A stretch of DNA of 64,000 bases from Thalassolituus sp. UBA1087 (GTDB lineage Bacteria; Pseudomonadota; Gammaproteobacteria; Pseudomonadales; Oceanobacteraceae): the NCBI GenBank assembly GCA_002314145.1, contig DCCG01000006.1:1-64000 (forward strand), given 5' to 3'. Position 1 is the first letter of the stretch, and every line of letters begins with the position of its first letter. The position numbers and the translations under genes are program-made. The notes below the pieces were generated by a model that ran no database searches, was not told the origin of the DNA, and saw only the letters and a list, made by a program, of their open reading frames with translations. Shown piece by piece: positions 34,810-42,740 of the stretch.

Positions 34810-35067
34810 TTATGGGGCGTCAGCCCCTTTTTTTAATCGGCTCCGTTGTGGAGGCCGGCGCCGTGCCTGCCGCCGGATTGCACAGCGGTATAATATATTT
34901 TCTTTTTCGGTATTATCGGATGCCAGCCAGCCGCGGATTTCCTCTAACGTGCGGAAGCAACCCAGGCAGACATCATCATGATCAAGGCAGCAGTTGCGCA
35001 CACAGGGCGATGATGGCGTCGCGGTGGTTGGTTCTCTGTGATCGGCATCCTGCTTATCAGACGTCAT
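34810..35067 (-). CDS. DUF1289 family small cysteine-rich protein
   Basis: An 85-residue protein with the DUF1289 signature SPCVRNCCLDHDDVCLGCFRTLEEIRGW, a four-cysteine motif expected to bind a metal or Fe-S centre, followed by a basic tail (RRQARRRPPQRSR). Function is not established. The ATG at 35067 is the best fit; an upstream one at 35115 adds 16 unconserved residues. Its last codons contain the terminator of the opposing operon. Confidence 0.75.
   Translation of the reverse strand: MTSDKQDADHREPTTATPSSPCVRNCCLDHDDVCLGCFRTLEEIRGWLASDNTEKENILYRCAIRRQARRRPPQRSRLKKGADAP
34814..34834 (+). terminator. terminator of the porin/TRAP/Usp operon
   Basis: GGGGC and GCCCC pair around GTCA and run into seven T residues. 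The hairpin is inside the last codons of the convergent DUF1289 gene, so one sequence has two uses. Confidence 0.92.
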
Positions 35068-35186
35068 GGTTCTGGCCCTGTACGGTGACACGTGTACACT
35101 CATCCTTTCGTTCATTTAACTCTATGTGATTTTTACGATTCCGCAATGGCCTTGGCTGTGAAGCTCAGGGATTCGTCTTATCCGGC

Positions 35187-35211
35187 AAGAAAAGCGGCTG
35201 CCTCAGGCAGC
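35187..35211 (-). terminator. terminator of the rnf operon
   Basis: GCTGCC and GGCAGC pair around three bases; on the minus strand CGCTTTTCTT follows. It lies 68 bases past the rnfH stop, where the leftward rnf transcript should end. The rest of 35068-35278 shows nothing else recognisable. Confidence 0.65.
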
Positions 35212-35278
35212 TGCTCGCGGGCGGTCAGCACTTACGTGCAGAAGAGGGATGCAGGCACTACCGGCACCGGGGTCAGGA

Positions 35279-35542
35279 TCAGTCGTCATCATCATCGTCG
35301 TCGTCATCCAGGCTGCGGGTAATCGGGCGGTATATTTCCACCCGGTCGCCGTCTTTGAGTTCGCTGTCCGGCTTTGCCAGTTTGCCAAAGATGCCGACCC
35401 GCATACGGTTAAGATCAATCTCCGGGTATTTGGCTAATAACCCGGACTGTTCGACGGCGTCTTCCAGCACACAGCCTTCTTCAACATCCAGACTGATCCA
35501 GGGTTGCTTACCGGCAATGGCGTAAATAACACTGATCTGCAT
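35279..35542 (-). CDS. rnfH: RnfH family ubiquitin-like protein with poly-Asp tail
   Basis: An 87-residue beta-grasp protein of the RnfH/UPF0125 family, often encoded with rnf operons or with ratA. The fold region runs from ISVIYAIAGKQPWISLDVEEGCVLEDAVEQSG to RVEIYRPITRSL. The protein ends in nine consecutive aspartates encoded by alternating GAC and GAT codons, which is unusual. The start at 35542 is chosen as the conserved N terminus. It is the last gene of the rnf operon, 11 bases after rnfE; the molecular role is unknown. Confidence 0.88.
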   Translation of the reverse strand: MQISVIYAIAGKQPWISLDVEEGCVLEDAVEQSGLLAKYPEIDLNRMRVGIFGKLAKPDSELKDGDRVEIYRPITRSLDDDDDDDDD

Positions 35543-35553
35543 CGTTTCTGTCC

Positions 35554-36231
35554 TCAGCAATGTGAACTGATGGTTACCAGATCATTATTGGTCTTCTGCG
35601 GTAAACGACGGTCAATCAGACGTTTAATCACAATCAGAAAACCCAGTGCCATAAAGGCACCTGGCGGCAGTATGGCCAGCAGAATACCGGAGAAATCCGG
35701 AATGACCGTGGTTTCCAGCCAGGCAAAATGGCTGCCCAGCAGCAGCGAGGCATTGGCAAACAGGGTGCCGCTGCCAAGAATTTCACGCATGCCGCCGACG
35801 GCCACCAGAACCCACATAAAGCCAAACCCCATGGCGAGCGCATCGATGGTGGCGTTTAACACCGGCTGTTTGCTGGCATAACTTTCGGCGCGGCCAAAAA
35901 TCGCACAGTTGGTGACGATCAGCGCGATGAATAAGCCCAGTACTTTATACAGGTCATGCATAAAGGCATTAATCGTCATATCCACCAGAGTCACGACGGT
36001 GGCAATTAATACAATCAGCACCGGAATCCGTACCTGTGGGCTGATCACACCCCGTACCGATGAGATAATAATATTGGTGAGCAATAACACCGCCAGTGAG
36101 GCAATCCCCATCCCCAGACCATTGGTGGCACTGGTGGTGACCGCCAGCAACGGACACAGCGCCAGCATCTGCCCCATGGCGACATTGTTATCCCACAGGC
36201 CTTCACGGAATATCTGACGGAACTGACTCAT
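35554..36231 (-). CDS. rnfE: Rnf complex subunit RnfE
   Basis: A 225-residue integral membrane subunit of the Rnf ion-translocating ferredoxin:NAD+ oxidoreductase, with about six helices. It belongs to the same family as RnfA and NqrD/NqrE; CPLLAVTTSATNGLGMG and VTNCAIFGRAES carry the conserved cysteines that hold an intramembrane iron centre with RnfA. Its start overlaps the rnfG stop by four bases. Confidence 0.95.
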   Translation of the reverse strand: MSQFRQIFREGLWDNNVAMGQMLALCPLLAVTTSATNGLGMGIASLAVLLLTNIIISSVRGVISPQVRIPVLIVLIATVVTLVDMTINAFMHDLYKVLGLFIALIVTNCAIFGRAESYASKQPVLNATIDALAMGFGFMWVLVAVGGMREILGSGTLFANASLLLGSHFAWLETTVIPDFSGILLAILPPGAFMALGFLIVIKRLIDRRLPQKTNNDLVTISSHC

Positions 36232-36908
36232 GATGCTGCCTCCGGTGTATTTTCAGCGTTTTGGCTGGCTTGACCGGCCAGGGTTTTCAGACCTTCTTCA
36301 CTTTCTGCCCAGCGGCGGTACATCAGCAGACCTGTGTGTACCCCTTTTACCACCGCGCGGGGGGTAATGGTGGCACCGGTAAACTGATCAAATTCACCGC
36401 CGTCTTTTTTAACCTGCCAGCCTTTTTCACTGACGTTATCCAGTGACTTGCCATCAAAGCCGGTGATCCAGTCACTTTTTTCCATTTCAATTTTGTCCGC
36501 CAGTCCGGGAGTTTCCGTGTGGCTGATAATACGTACGCCGAGTAGCTCACCGTCCGGACGCAGCGCCATAATCATATTAATAATGCCGCCCCAGCCAGCG
36601 ATGGACAGCTGCACCGCGGCAGCACTGACCACGCCGTCTTTTTTCGCCAGCATTAAGGTCGCCGGTGCCGATAAAGCCTGGTGATTAAGCTCGCGGGTCT
36701 CGTTAAGCGGATCATTGGTGTAATAAGACTGCGGCAGAACCTGCGCCAGCATGGCCAGCTTATCGGCGGTTCTGTGGTCTTCAATGGCCTGGGTGGTGGT
36801 GTGGTTACCCAGGATCAGCAGCAGGCTGACCACGGCGCAGGCGCCTCCCAGTAACAGGGCCTGGTAAATGGGTTTTTCTTTATGCTGCTGGATATCGAAG
36901 CTGATCAT
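36228..36908 (-). CDS. rnfG: Rnf complex FMN-binding subunit RnfG
   Basis: A 226-residue subunit with one N-terminal membrane helix (about 17-36) and a periplasmic FMN-binding domain. The flavinylation motif is FTGATITPRAV, where the second threonine receives FMN by a phosphodiester bond (made by ApbE, not in the window). It overlaps rnfD by one base and rnfE by four, so the subunits are coupled. Confidence 0.95.
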   Translation of the reverse strand: MISFDIQQHKEKPIYQALLLGGACAVVSLLLILGNHTTTQAIEDHRTADKLAMLAQVLPQSYYTNDPLNETRELNHQALSAPATLMLAKKDGVVSAAAVQLSIAGWGGIINMIMALRPDGELLGVRIISHTETPGLADKIEMEKSDWITGFDGKSLDNVSEKGWQVKKDGGEFDQFTGATITPRAVVKGVHTGLLMYRRWAESEEGLKTLAGQASQNAENTPEAAS

Positions 36909-38002
36909 CAGGACACCTTACGCAAAGCAGAAACGTGTTTAACGGCATTGCCCTGACGGTTACGGCCGTATGCCCGGGGTTTCACTGCACGGTCAATTAA
37001 TGGTGTCAGAGTGTTCATCAGCAGAATGGCAAAAGCGACGGCTTCCGGGAAACCACCCCAGCTGCGGATACAGAACAGAATAACGCCACAACCGGTACCA
37101 AAAATCAGTTTGCCGGCCACCGTGGATGGCGATGTTACGTATTCAGTGGCGTAAAAAAACGCGCCTATCATGACGCCGCCACTGGTGAGGTGGAATAAGG
37201 GGCCGGCGTATGCGTCCGGGTTGGTATGAGAGCCCAGCAGGGATAAAACCGCCAGCGATCCTAACAGGGCAACCGGGATGTGCCAGCTGATAACACGGGT
37301 GATGATCAGATACACACCGCCCAGCAATGCCAGAGCTTCTGACATTTCGCCCATGCTGCCACGGGTCATGCCAAAAAATGCGTCATGTAAGGAAAAATCA
37401 GCGGCAATCATTTCACCCATATGGATGCCTCCGGCGGCGGCCGCCTTGCTGGCTCCCAGCCAGGTCGCGCCTGTCATACCATCAGCCAGCGGGGCAGCGG
37501 CGAAAATAATCGACAGTGATTCGATAAAGCCCGGTGCCGCTGCACTGTTGATCGGGGTGACATTCACCCAGGTTGTGAGCTGCACAGGGAAGGAAATCAG
37601 CAGCGCAACGCGGGCCAGCAATGCCGGATTAAATACGTTCTGACCGATACCACCGTATATTTGTTTGCCGATCGCGATGGCAAAAAAGGAACCACCGACA
37701 CCGACCCACCATGGTGCCCAGGGCGGCAGCGTTAATGCCAGCATCCAGCCGGTCAGTAAAGCAGAATTATCTTTTAAACGGTTTAATGGCTGGCCGGTTA
37801 AATACAGGCAGATGGCTTCTGTTAGCACAGCGCTGGCGGCGGTGATGGCAAACAGAATAATGGCCGGCCAGCCAAAGCAGTAAAAACCCCACAGGGTAAC
37901 CGGTGTCAGGGCGATACAGACACGGAGCATCAGGCGGTCAATGCTCGACCTGTCGTGTGCGTGCGGGGACGCTGTGGGCTGGTAAACCTGCTCAGCTGTC
38001 AT
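36908..38002 (-). CDS. rnfD: Rnf complex membrane subunit RnfD
   Basis: A 364-residue membrane protein of the NqrB/RnfD family with some ten helices. The covalent-FMN site is the threonine in GMTGATWLG; GGIGQNVFNPALLARVALLISFP is another conserved stretch. RnfD is part of the ion-translocating core. The gene follows rnfC after 37 bases, and its stop overlaps the rnfG start. Confidence 0.95.
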   Translation of the reverse strand: MTAEQVYQPTASPHAHDRSSIDRLMLRVCIALTPVTLWGFYCFGWPAIILFAITAASAVLTEAICLYLTGQPLNRLKDNSALLTGWMLALTLPPWAPWWVGVGGSFFAIAIGKQIYGGIGQNVFNPALLARVALLISFPVQLTTWVNVTPINSAAAPGFIESLSIIFAAAPLADGMTGATWLGASKAAAAGGIHMGEMIAADFSLHDAFFGMTRGSMGEMSEALALLGGVYLIITRVISWHIPVALLGSLAVLSLLGSHTNPDAYAGPLFHLTSGGVMIGAFFYATEYVTSPSTVAGKLIFGTGCGVILFCIRSWGGFPEAVAFAILLMNTLTPLIDRAVKPRAYGRNRQGNAVKHVSALRKVS

Positions 38003-38039
38003 GGCATCTTCTCTCTTCTCAATCGTTCGCTTTTACTAC

Positions 38040-39602
38040 TCAGCTGTCGCTGGTTTCTGTCGCGCCTGCTGTGCTGGGTTGCGCGGCAGCGGTCTGGGCT
38101 GAATCCGTTTCCGAAGGCGGTGGTGGTGGCGCTTTTTTCGTTTTGGCTTTGGCTTTTTTCGCGGCTTTGGCTGCTTCTTTGGCCGCCTTAGCGGCGCGCT
38201 TGGCTTCTGCTTCGGCTTCCAGGCGATCTTTGCGGGCGGCCATTAATTCCTGGGTATAGGTCAGTTTCTGCTGGCTGGCACGGCGTTCAGCCAGTTCACC
38301 TTTGGCGTATTCAAAATACTGCACCAGAGGAATATGCGACGGGCAGACGTAGGCACAGGAGCCGCATAAAATGCAGTCGCGCAGCCCGGCTTCCTGGGCA
38401 CCATCGAAATCATCCTGTTTCGCGTTGCGTGACATTTCCAGCGGCAGCAGCCCCATCGGGCAGGCATCGACACAGCGCCCACAGCGGATGCAGGGGGATG
38501 GCATATGCTCGTTCACTTCGGCTTTGGTCAGCGCCAGAATACCCGAGCTGCCTTTAATCAAAGGCACGTCAGTAGACGGCAGTACCTGGCCCATCATGGG
38601 GCCGCCCATTAATACCCGTGAGGGGGTTTTGCTTAAGCCGCCGCACTGTTCGAATAAGTGACTGATGGGCGTTCCTAACAGGGCTTCAACGTTCTGTGGC
38701 TGGCCGACACAGCCGCCGGCGACCGTGGTTACCCGGGATAACAGCGGGCGGCCATGCACCAGCGCCTGTTGAATGGCATACACGGTTGCTACGTTGTGCA
38801 CCAGGACACCAATATCGTTACTGCGCTTACCGGCCGGCACTTCATAACCTGTGACTGCCTGAATTAATTGTTTCGCCGACCCCATGGGGTAGCGTGAGGG
38901 CACCACCACAATTTCAATGGAGCCGATATCTTTGGCGGCTTCCTGTAACGCCGCGATGGCTTTGGGTTTATTATCTTCAACCGCAATAACCGCGCGGTAA
39001 GCTTCAATGATATAGCGTACCAGTTTGGTACCCTCGACGATTTCTTCAGCGCGCTCGCGCATCAGGCGATCATCGGTTGTCAGGTAAGGTTCGCACTCAC
39101 CGCCGTTGACGATCAGTGTTTTGATTTCAAAACGCCGCCCCTGACGTAATTTAATCGCGGCGGGAAAAATAGCCCCGCCCATGCCCACAATACCGGCCTG
39201 TTCCACCAGAGTCGCGAGTTCTTCCGGTGACGTATGGTAAGGGTCTGCCGGTGGCGTTAACGCCGCCCATTCTTCCCGTCCGTCCGGCTCAATAATGATG
39301 GCGTTGGCCGGTAAACCGGAGGGGTGTGGCATGGTAATGGTGGTGATGGCGCTGACGGTACCGGATGTCGGGGCATGAATATTGGCCGACATGCGCCCTT
39401 CTGCAGCAGCAATCCGTTGCCCTTTTAAAACACGGTCGCCGGCGTTAACCAGAGGCACTGCGTCTTCACCGGAATGCTGACACAACGGCAGATACAGTTT
39501 CTCCGGCAACGGCAGTGAGGTATTGATGGCCAGAAAGCCACTGTCTTCTTTATGGCCGTCAGGGTGTACACCGCCGCGGAAGGTTCCCAGTCCGAATAAC
39601 AT
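38040..39602 (-). CDS. rnfC: Rnf complex NADH/ferredoxin-interacting subunit RnfC
   Basis: A 520-residue soluble subunit carrying FMN/NAD-binding and two [4Fe-4S] clusters. GMGGAIFPAAIKL and VNGGECEPYLTTDDRLM belong to the flavin/NAD domain; the cluster motifs are CIRCGRCVDACPMGLLP and CILCGSCAYVCPSHIPL. After residue 440 there is a low-complexity Lys/Ala-rich helix, a run of six prolines and a Ser/Thr/Ala tail, a variable feature of gammaproteobacterial RnfC proteins. Confidence 0.95.
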   Translation of the reverse strand: MLFGLGTFRGGVHPDGHKEDSGFLAINTSLPLPEKLYLPLCQHSGEDAVPLVNAGDRVLKGQRIAAAEGRMSANIHAPTSGTVSAITTITMPHPSGLPANAIIIEPDGREEWAALTPPADPYHTSPEELATLVEQAGIVGMGGAIFPAAIKLRQGRRFEIKTLIVNGGECEPYLTTDDRLMRERAEEIVEGTKLVRYIIEAYRAVIAVEDNKPKAIAALQEAAKDIGSIEIVVVPSRYPMGSAKQLIQAVTGYEVPAGKRSNDIGVLVHNVATVYAIQQALVHGRPLLSRVTTVAGGCVGQPQNVEALLGTPISHLFEQCGGLSKTPSRVLMGGPMMGQVLPSTDVPLIKGSSGILALTKAEVNEHMPSPCIRCGRCVDACPMGLLPLEMSRNAKQDDFDGAQEAGLRDCILCGSCAYVCPSHIPLVQYFEYAKGELAERRASQQKLTYTQELMAARKDRLEAEAEAKRAAKAAKEAAKAAKKAKAKTKKAPPPPPSETDSAQTAAAQPSTAGATETSDS

Positions 39603-39604
39603 AA

Positions 39605-40132
39605 TCAGGCCGCCTCAGGTTTGGTCCAGTGCCAGCGGGTCAGAGTGACCGGTTCGCTGATCAGACTGATACAGTCTTCCGGACAGGCATCCACACACTG
39701 GTTGCAACCGGTACAGGCATCGGCGTAGACAACATGAATCTGTTTGCTGGCACCGACAATCGCATCGGTCGGGCAGGCCTTGTAGCAGCGCGTACAGCCG
39801 GTGCACAGGTCTTCATTAATAACGGCTGTCTGCGGCTCTGCGGTTTCGCCCAGCGTGGATAAATCGATATCCAGCAGTTTGGCTAAATTCTCGGCCAGCG
39901 CACGTCCACCCGGCGGGCAGCAGGTAACTTCGGCGCTGCCATTGGCCATGGCTTCTGCCGCCGGAGAGCAGCCAGGAAAACCACACTGGCCACACTGACT
40001 GCCGGGTAACATACCTTCAATTTCTTTTACGATCGGGCTGGCTTCTTCCACGGCAAAAAAGCGCGCCGCGAGTCCGAGCAGTCCGCCCAGTGTCAGACCA
40101 AGAAGTGTCAGAACCAGAGTTGCAATTAACAT
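39605..40132 (-). CDS. rnfB: Rnf complex ferredoxin-like subunit RnfB
   Basis: A 175-residue subunit with an N-terminal membrane helix, a cluster motif CGQCGFPGCSPAAEAM, and two ferredoxin-type motifs CTGCTRCYKACPTDAIVG and CTGCNQCVDACPEDCI. It relays electrons between ferredoxin and the membrane core. In diazotrophs the rnf1 complex reduces ferredoxin or flavodoxin for nitrogenase. It lies between rnfA (31-base gap) and rnfC (2-base gap). Confidence 0.95.
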   Translation of the reverse strand: MLIATLVLTLLGLTLGGLLGLAARFFAVEEASPIVKEIEGMLPGSQCGQCGFPGCSPAAEAMANGSAEVTCCPPGGRALAENLAKLLDIDLSTLGETAEPQTAVINEDLCTGCTRCYKACPTDAIVGASKQIHVVYADACTGCNQCVDACPEDCISLISEPVTLTRWHWTKPEAA

Positions 40133-40163
40133 GGAGCCTCCTTTTTCTTATTTCTCTGCGCGA

Positions 40164-40736
40164 TCAGATCATGCCGCTGAAGCCCATAAATATGAGCGAC
40201 AGCAGGCCTGCTGTAATCAGACTGATAGGGGTGCCGGTAAATAAGGCCGGAACATTGGCCAGTGCCAGACGTTCACGCAGGCCAGCGAACATCACCATCA
40301 CAATGACAAAACCCAGTGCGGAGCCGAGGCCGAACATCAGGCTTTCCGGCAGGTTATGGTTTTCATTAATATTCAGCAGTGCCACACCCAGCACGGCACA
40401 GTTGGTGGTAATTAACGGCAGATAAATCCCCAGCGCTTTGTGCAGCATCGGACTGGCTTTACGTACCATCACTTCGGTGAACTGAACCACGGCTGCAATA
40501 ATCAGAATAAACGACAGAATTCTTAAAAATTCTATGTCTAAAGGCTGAAGTAAAAGGTGTTCGATCAGCCAGCTGAGTAACGCCGATAACGTCAGTACAA
40601 AGGTGGTGGCCAGACTCATTCCCCAGGCCGATGACACACTGCTGGACACCCCCATTAAAGGGCACAGGCCAAGAAATTTAACCAGTACAATATTGTTTAC
40701 CAGAGCTGTGCTCACCAATATCAGTAAGTAATCCAT
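40164..40736 (-). CDS. rnfA: Rnf complex membrane subunit RnfA
   Basis: A 190-residue, six-helix membrane subunit, homologous to RnfE and NqrE. The start at 40736 gives the conserved MDYLLILVSTALVNNIVLVKFLGLCPLMGVS; an upstream start at 40826 adds 30 residues and would overlap the sigma-54 promoter, so it is rejected. The conserved cysteines in GLCPLMGVS and TTNCAVLGVAL provide half of the intramembrane iron site. First gene of the leftward rnfABCDGE-H operon. Confidence 0.95.
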   Translation of the reverse strand: MDYLLILVSTALVNNIVLVKFLGLCPLMGVSSSVSSAWGMSLATTFVLTLSALLSWLIEHLLLQPLDIEFLRILSFILIIAAVVQFTEVMVRKASPMLHKALGIYLPLITTNCAVLGVALLNINENHNLPESLMFGLGSALGFVIVMVMFAGLRERLALANVPALFTGTPISLITAGLLSLIFMGFSGMI

Positions 40737-40816
40737 AATAATTCCCCAGCAGCCAACCTGGTTATTCAGCCGCGAATAAAAAGAGACGGTTGACCGGTTA
40801 TTTCTGATTGGGTCTT

Positions 40817-40832
40817 TGCATTTCACATGCCA
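40817..40832 (-). promoter_or_regulatory. sigma-54 promoter of the rnf operon
   Basis: On the minus strand TGGCATGTGAAATGCA matches the sigma-54 consensus TGGCACG-N4-TTGCA, with GG and GC exactly 12 bases apart (the -24/-12 elements). It reads toward rnfA, whose start is about 80 bases downstream, and is 110 bases from the nearest NifA site. Confidence 0.8.
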
Positions 40833-40941
40833 CAGAAACTTCCCGCTATGACATTACCTTTTGTGTGCCTTTATTCGTGCACGGTCCAGCTGCAAAGCCT
40901 GAAAACAGTGCGTTTGATGTAAATGTGACACAGAGCGGGGT

Positions 40942-40957
40942 TGTCGTATTTGCGACA
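40942..40957. promoter_or_regulatory. NifA upstream activator site 1
   Basis: TGTCGTATTTGCGACA fits TGT-N10-ACA exactly and is almost fully palindromic. It is 110 bases from the rnf sigma-54 promoter and 106 from the nifL one, both in the normal range for an enhancer. Confidence 0.8.
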
Positions 40958-40984
40958 AAGGCGCCTGAGGAGAATTTTGTGGCT

Positions 40985-41000
40985 TGTTGTTTTTGCTACA
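40985..41000. promoter_or_regulatory. NifA upstream activator site 2
   Basis: A second exact TGT-N10-ACA (TGTTGTTTTTGCTACA) 43 bases from site 1, about four helical turns. It is 63 bases from the nifL -24 element and about 153 from the rnf promoter. Confidence 0.75.
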
Positions 41001-41062
41001 AAAATATTAATCCTTGTCGGTCAGATGACAGTATTCATGGGCATTGCGGTAAAAAAATCATC

Positions 41063-41078
41063 AGGCACAGTCTTTGCT
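41063..41078 (+). promoter_or_regulatory. sigma-54 promoter of nifLA
   Basis: AGGCACAGTCTTTGCT has the -24 GGCAC and -12 TTGC elements with the required GG-to-GC spacing of 12. It reads toward nifL, whose start lies about 60 bases further on. Activation by NifA at the nearby sites would make nifLA autoregulated; NtrC sites were not recognised. Confidence 0.75.
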
Positions 41079-41138
41079 GAGTCCTTAATAGTGTCTTCCA
41101 ATTTATGCTTTCAGTGCATCGCGCCGTAAGGAGCTGTT

Positions 41139-42725
41139 ATGGGGAAAATCAAGCTAACACAGGATCAGGCTGAAGCCGTTAACCTGTCTGAAAAAGGAAT
41201 TGCTGATGTTCACCCTGAAGGTGTCCTGCTGGCGGAAGAGGTTTTTTTTCAGGCGGTTGAACATTCGCCGGTGGCGATTTCAATCACGGATCTGAAGGCC
41301 AATATTCTCTATGTTAACCGTGCCTTTACTCAGGTAACCGGTTATTCCGAAGACGAAGTGCTGGGCAAAAACGAATCCATTCTCTCCAATCACACCACGC
41401 CGCGGATTGTTTATCAGGCACTGTGGGGACGGCTGGCGCAGCAGAAAGCCTGGAGCGGTATGCTGCTGAACCGCAGAAAAGACAAACGCCTTTATCTGGC
41501 GGAATTAACCGTAGCGCCGGTTATTAATGAAGAAAACGAAACCATTTATTATCTGGGTATGCATCGCGACGGCTCGGAGATGCATGAGCTGGAGCAGCGT
41601 CTGATGAATCAGAAGCTGATGATGGAATCCATTCTCAACTCGGTGCCGGCTTCCGTGGTCGTGCTGGATGAAGAAGGCAAAATTGTTTCCGCTAATCCGA
41701 GTTTCCGCGATCTGGCCAAAGAATTAACCGGTGACGAACCTCTGGATTCCGCCGTCAGCATTATCGGCAAGTATCTGGGCAACAGTTACACCAACCTGCT
41801 GGCGGAAGGAAAAAGCTTCGACGACCGCGAATTCTCCATTGACCATGGCCGCAGTCTGGCGCGCTGGTTCAGTGGTTTTGGTACCAGTATTGATGTGCAG
41901 TGCGAAGAAGCCGACGGCTTTTTTGAGCAGACCGTACGCCATTATGTGCTGCTGATGATTAATGACATTACTGACCTGCGCCGGCGTCAGGAAGAAACCC
42001 ATTTAAATGCACTGAAAGCTCTGATGGCGGAAGAAGATCTGGTGCAGGGCATGCGGGAAACCGTTAACGGCGCGATTCATCAGATGGAAGGTCCGGTGAA
42101 TCTGCTGGCCACTGCGGTCAGTATGTTGCAGCGCCGCAGCGAAGAAAGCCGCGATGATGCTTTATTGGCGGCACTGGAAGATGCATTAACTTCCGGCCGC
42201 AGTGCCATGGACAGTATGCGCGACTCCATGCCACCGGAACTGCATGAAAGTAAAAAGCCCGTCAATGTTAATGAATTACTGCGCGAAGCGCTGGCCCTGA
42301 CCACAGAACGTTTCCTGGGCACAGGGGTAACGGTGGAATGGAAACCCTCAGTCCATTTGCCGGCCGTTATTGGTCGTGAACGTCGCCTGCGCAGTATGTT
42401 CAAGCAATTAATCGACAATGCCGTCGACGCGATGAGTGAGCGTCAGGTTAAGCAACGTGAATTAACCATCATTACCAGTAATGAAGAAAAAGACGTGATT
42501 ACCTGTGAAATTATCGACACCGGGCCGGGCATTGAACCGGACCTGATGATGAAAGTTTTTCAGCCATTTTTCAGTACCAAAACCAGTGGTACAGGATGTC
42601 GTGGTATGGGGCTGCCAATGGTCCATGACGTGGTCAGTGACCACGCCGGTACGGTACGCATTGACGATAAACACAAGCCGGGATGCCGCATTATTGTTCA
42701 GATTCCCGTCACATCCATTCGCTGA
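41139..42725 (+). CDS. nifL: nitrogen-fixation negative regulator NifL
   Basis: A 528-residue flavoprotein that binds and inactivates NifA when oxygen or fixed nitrogen is present. PAS1, about residues 35-150 (ISITDLKANILYVNRAFTQVTGYSEDEVLGKNESIL), is the FAD redox sensor; PAS2 spans about 160-290; His314 (NGAIHQMEGPVN) sits at the conserved H-box position; the C-terminal GHKL domain has the N box LIDNAVDAM and G boxes DTGPGIEP and RGMGLPMV and binds ADP. The sequence is close to Azotobacter NifL in all parts. The start follows GGAG. nifA begins 15 bases downstream, as expected for 1:1 synthesis. Confidence 0.95.
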   Translation: MGKIKLTQDQAEAVNLSEKGIADVHPEGVLLAEEVFFQAVEHSPVAISITDLKANILYVNRAFTQVTGYSEDEVLGKNESILSNHTTPRIVYQALWGRLAQQKAWSGMLLNRRKDKRLYLAELTVAPVINEENETIYYLGMHRDGSEMHELEQRLMNQKLMMESILNSVPASVVVLDEEGKIVSANPSFRDLAKELTGDEPLDSAVSIIGKYLGNSYTNLLAEGKSFDDREFSIDHGRSLARWFSGFGTSIDVQCEEADGFFEQTVRHYVLLMINDITDLRRRQEETHLNALKALMAEEDLVQGMRETVNGAIHQMEGPVNLLATAVSMLQRRSEESRDDALLAALEDALTSGRSAMDSMRDSMPPELHESKKPVNVNELLREALALTTERFLGTGVTVEWKPSVHLPAVIGRERRLRSMFKQLIDNAVDAMSERQVKQRELTIITSNEEKDVITCEIIDTGPGIEPDLMMKVFQPFFSTKTSGTGCRGMGLPMVHDVVSDHAGTVRIDDKHKPGCRIIVQIPVTSIR

Positions 42726-42740
42726 TAAGGGTGATCCTTC

